A stretch of DNA of 64,000 nt from Rosellinia necatrix (taxonomy: Eukaryota > Ascomycota > Sordariomycetes > Xylariales > Xylariaceae), in assembly GCA_021209875.1 (NCBI GenBank), contig JAGYVD010000005.1, positions 3,386,001 through 3,450,000 on the forward strand, in the 5' to 3' direction. Positions 37,551 to 49,400 of this stretch are shown here, piece by piece. Below the pieces are notes generated by a model. That model saw nothing but the letters and a program-made list of their open reading frames with translations, did not search any database and was not told the origin of the DNA. The position numbers and the translations under genes are program-made. Every line of letters starts with the position of its first letter. Within the stretch, counting starts at the first letter, position 1.

Positions 37551-37797
37551 TTTTTTTTTTTTCCCTTTCTCGCCGCGAGATAGATACCGGCACCCCCCAC
37601 GCTTGTCTTTCCCGGGGATGAAGGATGTTGATGCCAGAGGAGGTTTATGATACCCACTGAATAAATAGTATGGCATGTGTGTCACTTACATAGGAAAGAG
37701 AGGCGGAAGCAAACAACTCGTAGTAATTCATAATAATGCCTTGCAGGGTATCTAATGCTTTAATCGCCTAATGCCATACTGTGAAAGTCATACAAAT

Positions 37798-39120
37798 TTA
37801 ATAGTCCATTTTCGCCAGCCGCCGCCGACTCTGTCCTGATGAATGCCTCTCTCCATCGTCGCGCTCGCTCCTAGAGCGGCTCTGATGGCTTTTGCCCTCG
37901 CGATGATCATTGTCGTCGTGATGCCGACGGTGACGTTCGCGGGGGTCGTCACGATCCGATCTACGGTGATGCCGGCGCTCATCCCGGCCGTCCCGATCAT
38001 GCGATCCGGACCGATGACGACGGCGATCACGCTCCCGCCGCTCCGCGCCCTCAGGCTCCGCGTCGAGGCTAAAACCTTCGAGGCTATCCTCATCGTGATC
38101 GTGGTGGTGTCTCCGCCTCTTCTTCCTCTTCTTCTCGCGTCTCCCTTCCTCCTCCCCTCCTCCTCCTCCTCCTCCTCCCCCCACGCAACTGTCTAAGCTC
38201 CCTCGCCTTCTCCTCGTTCAGCGCGCGCCGCTCCCGCTCCACCTCGCGGACCCTCGCCGCGCCCCGCCGCATCATCGCCAGCGGGTCGTCGGCCGCGACC
38301 CGCGCGGCGTCCCGCGCCCCGCGGTTCGGGTCCTCGCGCCCGAACGCGTCCCTGCTAGACGCCGCCCGAGCCCGGGCCTCCGCCATCGCGTGCGGGCCGC
38401 CCGCGTCCCCGCCAGGCGCGTACCAGGGCTGCGAGCCGGCGACGCCGCCCCGCCCCGCGGCGTTGGCGAACCGCATGGTATACTGGTCCTCGAGCGCGCG
38501 GCGCTCCGCGGCCTTCTCGCGCTCCGCGTCCTCATTCTTCTGGTCGCCGCGTGGCGGGCCTCCTCCTCCTCCTCCTCCTCCTCCTCTCCTCCCTTCTTCC
38601 CCTCCGCCTTCCTCCTCGGGGAAGAGCGCGATGTGGCCTCTGGCGTCGACGAGCGGGGCGTCGCTCGTCTTGGTGGTGGTGGTGGTGGTGGTGCCGCTGC
38701 GCGCGGTGGCAGCAGCGGCGGCGTCTGTGCGTTCCCTCGCCACCCGCATCTCGAAGTCCGTGTCGTCCTCGCCCGCCCTCTTCCGCTTCCTGCGCTCGCC
38801 GCCCCGTGGCCGCGCGCTCGCTCCTGATGATCGTCCTGTCAGTGGCGGCGGCGGCGGCGGCGGCGATGGTGTTGGTGGTGGTAGTGGCGACGGGACCTCG
38901 CCGCGCAGGATCGCGAGCCGTCGCTCCGCCTCAAGCTCTTGCCGGCGCTTGTCCTCGGCTGCGGCTCGGGCTTCCGCCTCGGCCTCGTCGCGCCTCACGC
39001 GCTCGATGTTGGCCGGGTTGTAGACGTTCCATGATTTCTTGCCGAGTAGGTGTCTGTTCCGGCGGCTGTTAGTACGCTAGGCGGTCTAGATAGCACTCGA
39101 TTAATTACTTACAGAGGCAT
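37798..39120 (-). CDS. LENG1-like Cir_N-domain protein (frame broken by one base)
   Basis: An 8-nt first exon (39120-39113, ATGCCTCT) is spliced through a 59-bp intron (donor GTAAGT, branch ACTAACA, acceptor ACAG) to 39053-37798. The join yields MPLHLLGKKSWNVYNPANIE, the signature of the CIR N-terminal domain found in LENG1 and its fungal orthologues. A charged coiled region (RRDEAEAEARAAAEDKRRQE) and long GC-rich low-complexity runs (Pro, Gly, Thr) follow. The C-terminus is Arg/His/Asp-rich (KKRKKRRRHHHDHDEDS to RRRLAKMDY), resembling splicing-associated RD/RS proteins. Total length is 1264 nt, one base too many: reading changes frame at the G6 run complementary to 38177-38182. With five bases the product is 420 residues. 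A nuclear, spliceosome-linked role is inferred from relatives. Confidence 0.83.
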
Positions 39121-39810
39121 GGCTTTTTCAGGTAATAGTGTGGTGAATTCCGGGGGTGAGGTGGCAATAGGGCTGGAGCTAACCTTGGGGCGCCATTAAA
39201 ATGTTGTTGATGCATGCACTGCTATGTTTGAGTGACGCATGGGTACCGTGTTCTTCCATATTAACACTGTCCCATCTTGTGGTGGTTTTGCGGACCTACT
39301 GTATATAGTTACCGTATCCTATCGAATACCTGAACATTTATAGAATAACTCATCCTCGCGGTATCTACATACCAACAGTATAGGAACTGTCTTTTCTCAT
39401 AGTGATCTAGGTCCCCGTCTAGCGCCAGTTATTTATTTTTCAAAAGAAATATTGCTGTTGCTGCTTCACTTGGACGCATCCGACTAACACATCATCGAAT
39501 GGCCACAGGTGTCGGGAATGCCAAGACAGCGGGGATCTCATCCTCGTAGAGATCCCACGTGGACTAGAATCTATCCAATATGATATTGGTGCTAGCATCC
39601 TAGATTACGACGGCTATTTCAAGGTGAAACAAGTCGCCTCGGGTTTATGGGGAGAGAAAGCTAGATAACTACCAGGGGTACTTTGTAGGTTGAGAATTTA
39701 TCAGGATGACACCCACAGTCTCAGATGCTTTAGGTTACAGGCAAAGACCAATACTCTTCACGTCTATCAATACCTTTCCCTTTTCATCTAATTTTCAGCC
39801 ATCTTTGCTC
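39121..39810. other. Intergenic, no gene seen
   Basis: Upstream of the LENG1-like gene and downstream of the methyltransferase, both on the minus strand. No family-like reading was found. Confidence 0.5.
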
Positions 39811-40967
39811 TCAGGCCACTCGGCGCAGCCGCCAAGCAAGGATCGCAGGGAGCTGCGTGAAGTTGGCGGTCTCTTGAATGCGCTGAGGCACAGCGTCCTC
39901 GGCAGTGAACGACGGCTCCTCCATCGCGTCCATGACAAGGCCAGTCTTGAAAAACGTAGAGAATAGCTCGTGCAGTGGCCGGTGGTAGTAATACTACGCT
40001 AGTCAACCCCTAGCTCTCTTCTTATATAACGGGACTGCCAGGTAATGATTGGATGCAGGGTCAATTTATCGGAATTTCTTACCTGCTGTGCCGGTTGTCC
40101 GTACAGGGCGACGCCGTGGTAGGGCGGCACATCGAGATATTTCTCGATTGTCTTCGCGCGGATGACAATCGGGTCGCCGTTTGGCCCGCCATCCACAATT
40201 TGGATGTCTCGTCGTGCGCCGCATGTGAAGAAGACCGGGTGTAGCACGGTGGCAACGAAGCTAACGGAATGAGTAGGAGAGGCGTCAGAGAACAAGAAAT
40301 TACAGGTAGAGAAACCCCTTAGCGAACCCCCCTATAGCTCATACGAGCCGGGGTCACTTACATGCCGCCCTTTCTAAGCAACTTCGGAAGCGCAACAGCT
40401 AGTGGCTCGATGGTTGAGACATCCATGATCGCCATATTCATGACAACGACGTCGAATCCGCCGGCCTAGTGAAAGCAAATCGTATCATTTCAGCCCTCAT
40501 TCAAAAAAAAAAATTAAAAAAAAAATATTGGCACTCTCCGTGACATCTCGTTTCCCATTTGGAAGTTGTATAAGTAATTTCGGCATACTTACCGTAGCCT
40601 GTTCGTCAGCCAGCGCATCCAGTTCCTCCGAGCTGGTAACGTCCAGCTGTCGATAAGAAATCTTGCCCTTGTGCTCAGGCATCTCACGACGCGACGAGAT
40701 TTCTAGCATCTCCGTGTTCACATCTGTAGCTAGGACCGAGGCTCCGTTGTCAGCAAGCCAGCGTGCCACGAGGCCGTTGCCGGTTGCGATCTCAAGCACT
40801 CGAGGCTCTGTCCCGGCCTCGAATGGAATCATGCGCTCAAGCGCGGGTTTCTGCAAGCGCTTCCAGTACTTGTTGCCATCTTGGCCGATGCCATTATCCC
40901 AGTAGGTAGCGTTCGTCTTCCAAGATGCAACAGACTCCTCGTGCGTGTTGGGGATAGATACGGACAT
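39811..40967 (-). CDS. Class I SAM-dependent methyltransferase
   Basis: Four exons, 40967-40593, 40465-40362, 40260-40083 and 39993-39811, give 279 residues with phase kept at every join; all donors are GTAAG. Motif I is VLEIATGNGLVARWLA, followed by the acidic end of strand 2 (VLATDVNTEML) and ISYRQLDVTS. Exon 2 adds the motif IV region GFDVVVMNMAIMD and the start of the motif VI helix (LPKLLRKGG). The C-terminal half (YYYHRPLHELFSTFFKTG) resembles fungal small-molecule methyltransferases of the methyltransferase-11/25 type. Substrate is unknown. An A/T homopolymer tract (about 40503-40526) sits inside intron 1. It is divergent from SPB4. Confidence 0.9.
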
Positions 40968-41715
40968 GGTGGGCTGGTAAGGATGCTTTATTTGGACTTT
41001 TTCTACTAGATATCCGAGAATAATTCAAGAGGAAATCTCGCGTGATGATTCCTAGACTACGTAGGCCAAAAGGCCATATCTATAATATAACACCTGCTCA
41101 CGAACGGAGATTCACTGCCTATTAGACCGGTGTGTGGGGCCGGCTCCAGCCATATGCCGGGTGAGTCAGTCCGGGATGTATTTATCTGCATAATCTAGAT
41201 ACCTTGGGTTAGGTAGGTTAGGTACGTAGTATCTTGCCTCGCGTCGTTCTCTGCTATTGGTTTTTCTTTCTACTCCCCTGTCTGTACCTCGTATACTTGA
41301 ATATAATCTTCTATCTGTGATTTGATCAGTGGGCCTGTCGTAGGAGTACGTACAGGTATCTAGGTATATCGTGTCTGAACTAATGGTGGTGCTTGTGAGG
41401 TACGTGTAGGTAGCTTAGATACCTTGACTTGCTTAGACCAGGCGGGACTCGGTGGGGCGATGGCAGATCTGTGGAGTGGGGCCGAGCTGCAGCTAATACA
41501 GTAGGATCCAGACAACCGCATATTGCCCGCCAACACCGCCAAAATTTTCCCGTGCTCAACTGTCGCATCAACTGTTGCATCCATCTGCGCACATCTCGTA
41601 CCGGGAAGAATCACCAATCTCATCCCGCTATTATACGATCATGTGATCTAGCGCTTTCTACCCAATAACTAGCACTACAAAATAAAACGGAAACGCCATT
41701 TGGGTAATCCATGGA
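40968..41715. promoter_or_regulatory. Divergent intergenic region between methyltransferase and spb4
   Basis: About 750 bp between head-to-head genes; it should carry both promoters. It contains repeated GGTAGGTTAGGTA-like segments at about 41210-41230. No further assignment was possible. Confidence 0.45.
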
Positions 41716-44710
41716 ATGCCTAAATCCGGAGATATGTCATCCGAAACGAAGGCAACGAAGAGTGACCCCCGAGCATGGGCCTCATTAGGATTTCCAGATT
41801 GGATCCTCGATGCCGTCTCGGCAATGGGGTTCGCCCGGGCGACGCCAGTCCAAGCAAGTGCGTTAATGATACTCCACATACTGACTGAATGCTTATACTA
41901 ATTATCTTCATAGGTGTTTGGCCGTTAATGGGTACGGGAAACAAGGATGTGGTTTGTGACCCCCCCTGGATATTGTCTTGGGCTATGCCGGATGAGTGCA
42001 CGCACAGGTCTACAGGGTTTCAGGCGCTGACTGTAGTAGGTGGTAGAAGCGGTGACGGGTAGTGGCAAGACGCTCGCTTTCCTAGTCCCTCTGGTGCATC
42101 GCATCCTCCGCCTGGAGGAGCCGACCAAGAAGCACCATATAGCAGCTATAGTGATTGCGCCCACTCGCGAGCTCGCCATCCAGATTCATAAAACTCTCGT
42201 CGACCTAGTTGCGTTTCATCCCGAATCCACCTCGGTAGCTCCTTATCTTTCTTCTGACGATGAGAAGCGGCCCGGTATGTGCTCCAGATTCAATTCTCCT
42301 CTCACGTGGTATCATCTTGGGCCGGATATGTCATATTATTCTACCCGTCCCGAAACCCGGAGAACCAATCTAATAGCCCCATAAGTATAATATCTAACTT
42401 ACAATCTCTCATAGCTACTAGTTCCCCATCTATAGTTCCGCAACTGTTGGCAGGCGGTCGAGGTAGCACCGTATCCCCTGCTCAAGATCTCAGCTTCTTT
42501 CTGAAGCACTCGCCCAACGTCATCATCTCAACGCCAGGGCGACTCAATGATTTTCTCTCTTCGCCTCATGTTCATAGCCCACAGTCAAGTTTCGAAATGC
42601 TTGTATTAGATGAAGCAGGGTACGTATGAATTCATTAACACCCTATCCCCCTTCGATTCTCCCCTCGAGAGTGAGAAAAATCAACCCCGGCGCTAACGAT
42701 TCTATAGTGAGTTAAACAGGAAACCTCTTTGGCTATAAATAGGAGATTCATATTCTATTTTGTACTTCCTGAAAGCAATAATGGGTACCCACGCTAATTA
42801 ATAACAGATCGGTTATTGGATTTGGGGTTCAAGACAGATCTTCAAGGAATTCTCTCGCGATTACCGAAACAGAGGCGGACTGGTCTCTTTTCGGCAAGTG
42901 TTGGGGAAGCGGTGTCCGAGATCATCCGTGTTGGCTTAAGAAATCCAGTGAAAATTTCGGTCCGAGTGAAAACAAAATCAGGAGATGTCATCGAAGAGCG
43001 GAAAACACCTGCTAGTCTGCAAATGACCTACCTGATGACCCCGCCCCAGAAGAAGCTGCCAACGGTCGTGCAGTTACTCCAAAAACTGGAGCCTAGACCA
43101 TTAAGGAGTATTATCTTCTTGTCAACCTGCGCCGCCGTGGATTATTTCTCCCATATTCTTCAGGCACTAATACCAGAAGGGTACCAACTCAATATACTAC
43201 ATGGAAAGCAGGACGCAAAAGTTAGAGAAAAAGGAGTGTCGAAGTTCTTAAATGCCTCGGAGCCATCGATACTTCTGACGACCGATGTTGCAGCAAGAGG
43301 TCAGTAAATCCTAGTTCCTTCCGTCTCATTATATTTGCTGACTATTCGCTCTATAGGACTCGACTTCCCTGCCGTAGATTTCGTATTACAGATCGACCCC
43401 CCCACAGGTTAGTCACTCACCGCTTTTGATTTGACCCTATCTTGTTTTGACAAAGATTGCGTAACCTTATGGCCAATACTTACTATTGATTATTCAACAG
43501 ACCCCAAGACTTTTCTACATAGGTGCGGGCGAGCAGGGCGAGCAGGCAGAAGAGGGTTGTCAGTCGGTTAGTAAATTTCATTCGAGTTCCATTTCACCTC
43601 TCCCGAAATATAAGTCTTCCTATTCCTTCTCAGATCAACCGATCCCGATAGGCGCCTATTATTGTCCTTGACATGATGACCAAAATCCATGGATACTTAT
43701 CAGCTCCGCAGTTCTTTTACAACCCGAAGAGGGTGATTATGTCCCGTTCTTAGATGTTAGGAAAACGCCTATCACACCGTTTCTGCAATTCGACGTCGCG
43801 ATTCCGGATTCGGAAGCAGATGAAACAACAGCGCGAATACACACCATAGTTAGAAAAGATAGGGCGCTATACGACAAGGCGCAAAAGGCCTTCGTTAGCT
43901 GGGTCAGAAGGTTAGTAATACCCAACGGCCGAGCACGGACATCGCATTCGAGCTAAGTGCTCTTACTGGGCGTTCTCATACATATCCCATGCTTCTACTC
44001 TATTAGCCGTAATCACTAACTTTATAAACAGTTATGGCAAGCACACCGCTAGCAGGTATTTCCCCCAGCCCTGTCGATGATGATAACGACCGAAAGCACA
44101 GATGACTCACACAACACATAGCATATTCCGCACGGGGGATCTCGACTGGGCAGCACTAGGCCGCGGATGGGGGTAAGCCTTCCCTTCCCTCCCTCTCTCT
44201 CACTCTCGCTCAGGCGCAACAAGCTAACCCAAGCCCCCTTCCCCCAAAAGCCTCCTCCGCCTCCCCAAGATGCCCGAGGCGCGCCACTTCAGCGGAGACC
44301 GCTCGCTAGGCTGCGCGGTGGACTGGGACAGGTTCGCGTACCAGAACGGGACGCGCGAGAAGCGGCGCCTCGAGGAGCTGAGCGCGCCCGCTCCTGACCC
44401 AGACGAGGCTGGCGCGCACCGCGCGAAGCGCCGCCGCAACGCCGAGGCCTGGAGCGGCCGCGCGGAGCAGGAGGACACCCGCGCCGCCCGCCGCGACAAG
44501 CGGCAGCGCAAGCGCGAGGCCGAGCGCAAGGGCAAGATGACCGAGGAGGAGAAGGCCAGCGACATGGACCTCGCCGAGCTGCTCGCCGCCGTCCGCGAGA
44601 AGAACCGGAAGAAATACGCCGAGGGCGTGGGGGCGGGGGTGGAGCCTAGTAGTGGTGGTGGTGGTGGTGGCGGAGGAGGTGGAGACGGCGAGTTCAACGG
44701 CTTCGATTGA
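41716..44710 (+). CDS. spb4: ATP-dependent RNA helicase SPB4 (11 exons)
   Basis: DEAD-box helicase of late nucleolar 60S subunit assembly. Exons are 41716-41857, 41914-41951, 42040-42274, 42415-42618, 42808-43299, 43357-43407, 43501-43566, 43712-43910, 44032-44055, 44122-44172 and 44251-44710: 1962 nt, 653 residues, in phase at all joins. Motifs are [34 protein letters not shown] (made across the fourth intron), [20 protein letters not shown] and [13 protein letters not shown]. The C-terminal SPB4 extension starts around [13 protein letters not shown] and [18 protein letters not shown] and ends in a Lys/Arg-rich tail with a Gly run. The fourth intron cannot be removed as a simple GT-AG intron without losing the frame; a twin-intron reading restores it. 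A C7 run at 43398-43404 is in frame. Intron density is unusually high. Confidence 0.9.
42619..42807 (+). other. Stwintron (spliceosomal twin intron, donor split between G1 and U2) in spb4
   Basis: An internal intron, 42620-42707 (88 nt), has donor GTACGT, branch GCTAACG and acceptor CTATAG. It is inserted directly after the first G of an external intron. Removing it joins G42619 to TGAGTT (42708 on), creating donor GTGAGTT. The external intron (101 nt after the first splice) has branch GCTAATT and ends AACAG at 42807. Only this two-step removal gives gca-g/at-cgg, that is [11 protein letters not shown]. One-step splicing from GTACGT to 42807 would give DEAG followed by a frameshift. Confidence 0.85.
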
Positions 44711-45282
44711 AATAGATGAATGCCAAGAACGAAATGCCAAGAGGCCGTGTTTTGAAGAGACATGGATTTTATCACCGATACCCAAGATATTCTTGAATAA
44801 AGCTGAATAAAACGCAAAGGGCGTCATATTATAACAACAGAATTCAGTCACGGGTTTCACTTGTCTTGGTACCGCTACAATGCACTTACAATCACCTATG
44901 CGTAGTAAGGATCCCAAGGGGTTTGATAGGCAACTATGGGGTGAAATTCATATAGCTTCATTATATTATTGTGTGGGAGCACTAAGTTCCAATGCAACAA
45001 AAACATAACCTCTCGTCCATCATCCATCGGCTTTGCCCCATAACGAACGATTTTGGGTATCCATATAACAGGGTATGGGTATCCTCCAGTGCAACAACAA
45101 TAGGGGTATTTGAAACAAACCTGTACCCCCGAGAAATCATCATGTACAAACATAAACGCGTATTCAGGGAGCTGGAAAAGTCACCCCTCCTTAATATAAT
45201 AGTAGTTTTTTTTCTCTTTAATCCTCTGTCCGTTGCGAGGGTTGGGGAAAGGGTATTCGCCAATCCATCAAATCATCGGGCA
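44711..45282. other. Convergent 3' region, no gene
   Basis: Lies between the ends of SPB4 (+) and the stomatin-family gene (-). Moderately AT-rich; nothing codes convincingly. Confidence 0.55.
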
Positions 45283-46443
45283 TTAAACGTTCTCGATAAT
45301 TCGGGCATTTAGAGCTTGATGAAAGCCGCCATCGTTAGAGCCTTCGCCTCCGGATTCGCCAAAATGCTGGGCCGCATCGTTCACGGCAGCATTGAAAGCC
45401 GGGCTGGACATGGTCTGGTTGGCGGCAGGAAGGAAGATGACCTTGGAGTTGGCCGACTTGGCCATGGCTTGCATGGCCTCGAGATAACGGATCTGCATGG
45501 CCGGCGCGGAGCTCAGGATGTCGGCAGCCTGGCGCATGAGTTTGGCGCTCTCGACCTCGGCCTTCGCGGCAATGATCTTGCTCTCACCGATACGCTTGCT
45601 CTGGGCGGCCATGGAAAGCGAGCCTTGCAACTCCTGGCTGAAGACTATATCCTTGATGAGCATGCTCTCAACCTTAACACCCCAGCCCAAGGCTACGTCC
45701 TCGATAATCTCCCGGATGCTCTGGGCGATCTCCTCGCGACGTTCGATGACATCTTGCAGGACGCGCGCGCCGACTACGTGGCGTAGAGTGGTTTGCGTAC
45801 GCTCGATGAGTGCCTGTCTAACGTTCGCGATACCGAAGGCGACCTTGTGTGGCTGTGTGACGTGGTAATAGATGACAGACGTAAGATCGACGGTGACATT
45901 GTCCTTGGTCATGCAGACTTGTCGAGGGACCTCTATGAAACGCGATTGTTAGCTTCCATTGCCAAACAAAGAGACGGCAGAGGGGCATGTCTTTGGATTG
46001 AAGGCGGATGGATGGGGTTAGCACATACCAACAATCTGGATCTTGACATCGACCTGGATGAGACGCTCGCTGAAGGGGTTGATCTTGACAAGACCAGGAT
46101 CGACAGCCTTGTAGAACTTGCCGAACTTTGTAACCAGGCCAACATTGCCCTGGGCCACTTGCTTGTAGGGGTTGGGGCAGCAGATGCAGCAGGGGACGGC
46201 ACCGAGGGTTCCCGCCACGGCACCGAAGGCATTGATCATGGAACCGTACCAGTTGTTCGGGTTGGCGTTGTCGTCGACGATCTGGGCATAGCTCTGCTGC
46301 AAGTCTTCCCGGCGCGGAGGTTCGACGGTCATGGCGGCCTGGGGCCGGAAGGGCGCGACCTTGGGTGCGTCATCGTTAGCGCGGCCGGCGTCGGTGGCCT
46401 TTCCGGCAGCAGCCGAGTGTGTGCTATCAGTGTGGGAATCCAT
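45283..46443 (-). CDS. Stomatin-family (SPFH/band 7) membrane protein
   Basis: Two exons, 46443-46029 and 45932-45283, give 354 residues; donor GTATGT, acceptor CATAG. The start at 46443 (MDSHTDSTHS) is the first ATG in the frame. After a polar 80-residue head comes AGTLGAVPCCICCPNPYKQV, a Cys cluster that in stomatins is a palmitoylation or membrane-hairpin site. The SPFH domain follows: VGLVTKFGKFYKAVDPGLVK, VDVKIQIVEVPRQVCMTKDN, SVIYYHV, RERTQ-like IERTQTTLRHVVGAR, and the oligomerisation coil ending in AAKAEVESAKLMRQAADILS. Such proteins form ring or scaffold assemblies on plasma, vacuolar or mitochondrial membranes; the location here is not decided. No organelle-targeting peptide is obvious. 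Confidence 0.92.
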
Positions 46444-49400
46444 TTGGATGAGGTTGGTGAAGCTGTTGTAAGCCGCCAGCCTAGCGTTATCAATCGATGG
46501 GGTTGTAGGTGTGGACGGGAGAGCGCGCGATGCAGGATTTGTGAGAGCGGCAGAATCCAATCGCAAAATGAGGAGGGTGCAGAACCGTTTATGCTAATAA
46601 ATGGAAGGCGAGGGAATGCAAGGTGGGAGTGCTTTCTATTTGTATTTGGGATTCGAAACGCAACCTGAAATGCTGCAGCTGCGTCTCTGGATTGCCAACC
46701 TTGCACGGGTACCTAGGGTTCAGAGCTGTAGTTATATGGATCTAGGTACCTACCTAGTCTACCTGTCCGGTCCGCAAGGTCCCTAGCCGGCCGGCCAGCT
46801 ATGGCTGGTACCTACGCCTGAATGCGTTTCAATAGCTGTGATGTAATAGATCGTGGCACAGCCCACCACAACACCCCATACAAAGTACCCCAGAGTGGAT
46901 CGGAAGTAACCAAGCAAGGGCCAGCCGTAGGTCTACTTTACCTTTTAGGCGAATGGGATTGCTGGAGCAAATGCGCTAGAGTGGCCCGTGCAGGGGCCTC
47001 AAGAGGGGAATCAGCAAATCGGTACCAAGTAAAGGCACGACGCCGAGCACGGTTGCTGACATTTTCTCCTCTTTGACAATTCCTATCCATCCCGGAATTG
47101 CTAGCGGTATGCCCGTCTACTTTGTCATCTGTGCCTTTAAACGCGAGATACGGCGAAATACGGTGATGGCGGGCGCTCACCCATGAGGCTAATTCCTAGC
47201 CACTTGAACCTTACTGCTTCCCTGGAAGTATAGTGCACTCAATGATTATGGGCCAGCAGGTATAGAGTGTACATTATTAGGCAGCCAAGATACAAACCGC
47301 AGAGAAACCGAAGGACACTCGAAAAACGAAGTCCTACTCGCAAGCAAGCGATGACGACGCTGGAATGTAATGTAGGTGCTTCCGAGTGTACACCAACTAC
47401 CAACTGCCACTCACCTCGACAGCCCATCTGTCCCTGGTTGCAGAGCCCAACTGCTTCACCCCATGTACCTAGGTATCGTGAGTATGCGGCCTCTGAACGA
47501 GCAACAAGCAACGATACAGAATATGCTCAATACTTCGACCGGGGTGTGGCAGCTCAGGCAGACCTAGGCTTGCTAGCTAAGGTAATGGGGCCCATGACAA
47601 CCGCATCCTCTTGTTGCCAATCCCGATTAATCGTGCCGCTTTGCCGGTCCATTCAGTGCCGAAACGGGTCGGTGGGTTGGCATCGTAGGTTGGCATCGTC
47701 GCATGTCAACAACCTACTGTTCTCTTTCTTTGTTCCTTTCCCCTGGAGCACTCCTTTGAGCGGATCGAGCACTGCACTTGAGGCTACATTGAACAAGTGT
47801 CTCGGCCAAGGTACGAAGTACCTAATCTGACTAACTGGAATGAATGCCAGCCTAGACTGTCGAAGTCGAAGGGTGAGATGGAGACCGAATTATTCTCTAG
47901 CCGCATCCGCAACAGCAGCTACAACAAGCTCTTTGGACTAATACCTTGCAGCTAGCCCAGCTACGAAGATAGCTCTCGAGGCGATATGCACGGTCTCGAG
48001 TTAGAGAGGGAATGGACTGCCTAGGTAGGTAATCATTTTGGCATTTCAGTAGATCGTGTGACTTTACACTGCCCCAAACATGCCACCATCAGCGCCCGAC
48101 TTATGTGGTGAACCCCAACCTCTATCCAGGTTAGTGCATCTCGCCAACTGCCGCTTTGAGGCGTATACACTCAATATTCGCATCATCGCCCTGGATTGTG
48201 GTTCAACGTGCTACTATGCAATCCGGCCGAGCAGTCGGTGATAAAGTACGGTAGCATCGTCTACAAGACCGAGTAATCAACCCCGCCCCATGGAACACAA
48301 ACCGACTTTCAACGATTCCAGAACATTACCTAACCAGGCATTACACGATGAGTTATTTACTCAATAGCTTTCCAACGCATTGCCCGTGTTGGGGCCCGTC
48401 CCGTCATTTCTCGCGCTTGGGTTTCTACGCCGCATTCAGGCCCACCCTCGCCGACCAACCATGATATAATCGAATAACCGGTGCCGGAATTTACGTCGTA
48501 ATATTAGACTGCGGCTTAATACTGTGCTCAGCTTTTAGCCTTCGGAAACGACGAGACCACCCAGGTCACAGGAGTAAGGCATATCTATCTAAGGCACCCG
48601 GAATGGTAGCTATGTTGCGACACTTTCGTGTCCTGCGACTGTGCTCTCTGTCACTTGCCCATACTCATATGGTAGCGAATCTCGAATGTTCAATTCATGT
48701 AATCCTAAAATTCCACTGACATCATTTCAGCTCAGATCTGCGTGAGCTCAGCCAGGACCCAGGCGCGGCATATGCACATATTCCCCGTCCCGATAGACGA
48801 GGCATCGCAGAGTCCTAGTTGATGCCAAGGCTTGATTGAAATCGAAATATTCACTCGTTATTCAATTTCACATCCAAAAGGCTTGTTTTTTTTTTTTTAG
48901 GCCGTATGGACACTCAGCATCTACAGGTCCAGTTAGCGCTCTCGTTTATTCGTTTATTAGCGGAGTCTTACTCATTTATCGAGTAAAATTCTATGCCGCT
49001 CCGCCACGGCCTTTAGGATAGAGCGGATCTAGAAAGAGGCACAGTTTTCATTGCGTCCCGGAATCAACCCCCATATATGCCACTTTTGGACTGGCGTTGT
49101 AAGCAAATATCGTTGGGACTAGGGGAACCATGACATAATAGGCTGAGCACGACACCGCCTGGTGTCCATGCTGCGCCTATGGTTGAAGGAAACGCAGATG
49201 GCTTCGCTACGGCAACAAGTCATAAGGTGTACTAAGCTTCTCGACGTTCGTGCTTTTGGCCGTCACATGAAAATTCAGGAAGCTCCGAGGATAAAACGAA
49301 TGTACATTATCGTAATAGCCGGTAAGCAATTAGCTAGCTCGTGGCACGTGTAGTCATTTCACTCGACCGCAAATAACAGGAGATCTGATACGGGAATAAG

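Noticed and set aside
36818..37685. Long minus- and plus-strand alternative frames over the lipocalin-like gene
   Set aside because: Low-complexity Arg/Ala/Pro products are typical of shadow frames in GC-rich DNA; the chosen frame has strand-like Trp-rich motifs.
38390..39072. Plus-strand open frames opposite the LENG1-like gene
   Set aside because: Ser/Pro/Leu runs are generated by GGA/CCT repeats; the minus strand gives the conserved Cir_N start through a good intron.
42600..42640. Degenerate DEAG motif or pseudogene status of spb4
   Set aside because: The twin-intron reading restores DEAD exactly and the rest of the gene is intact.
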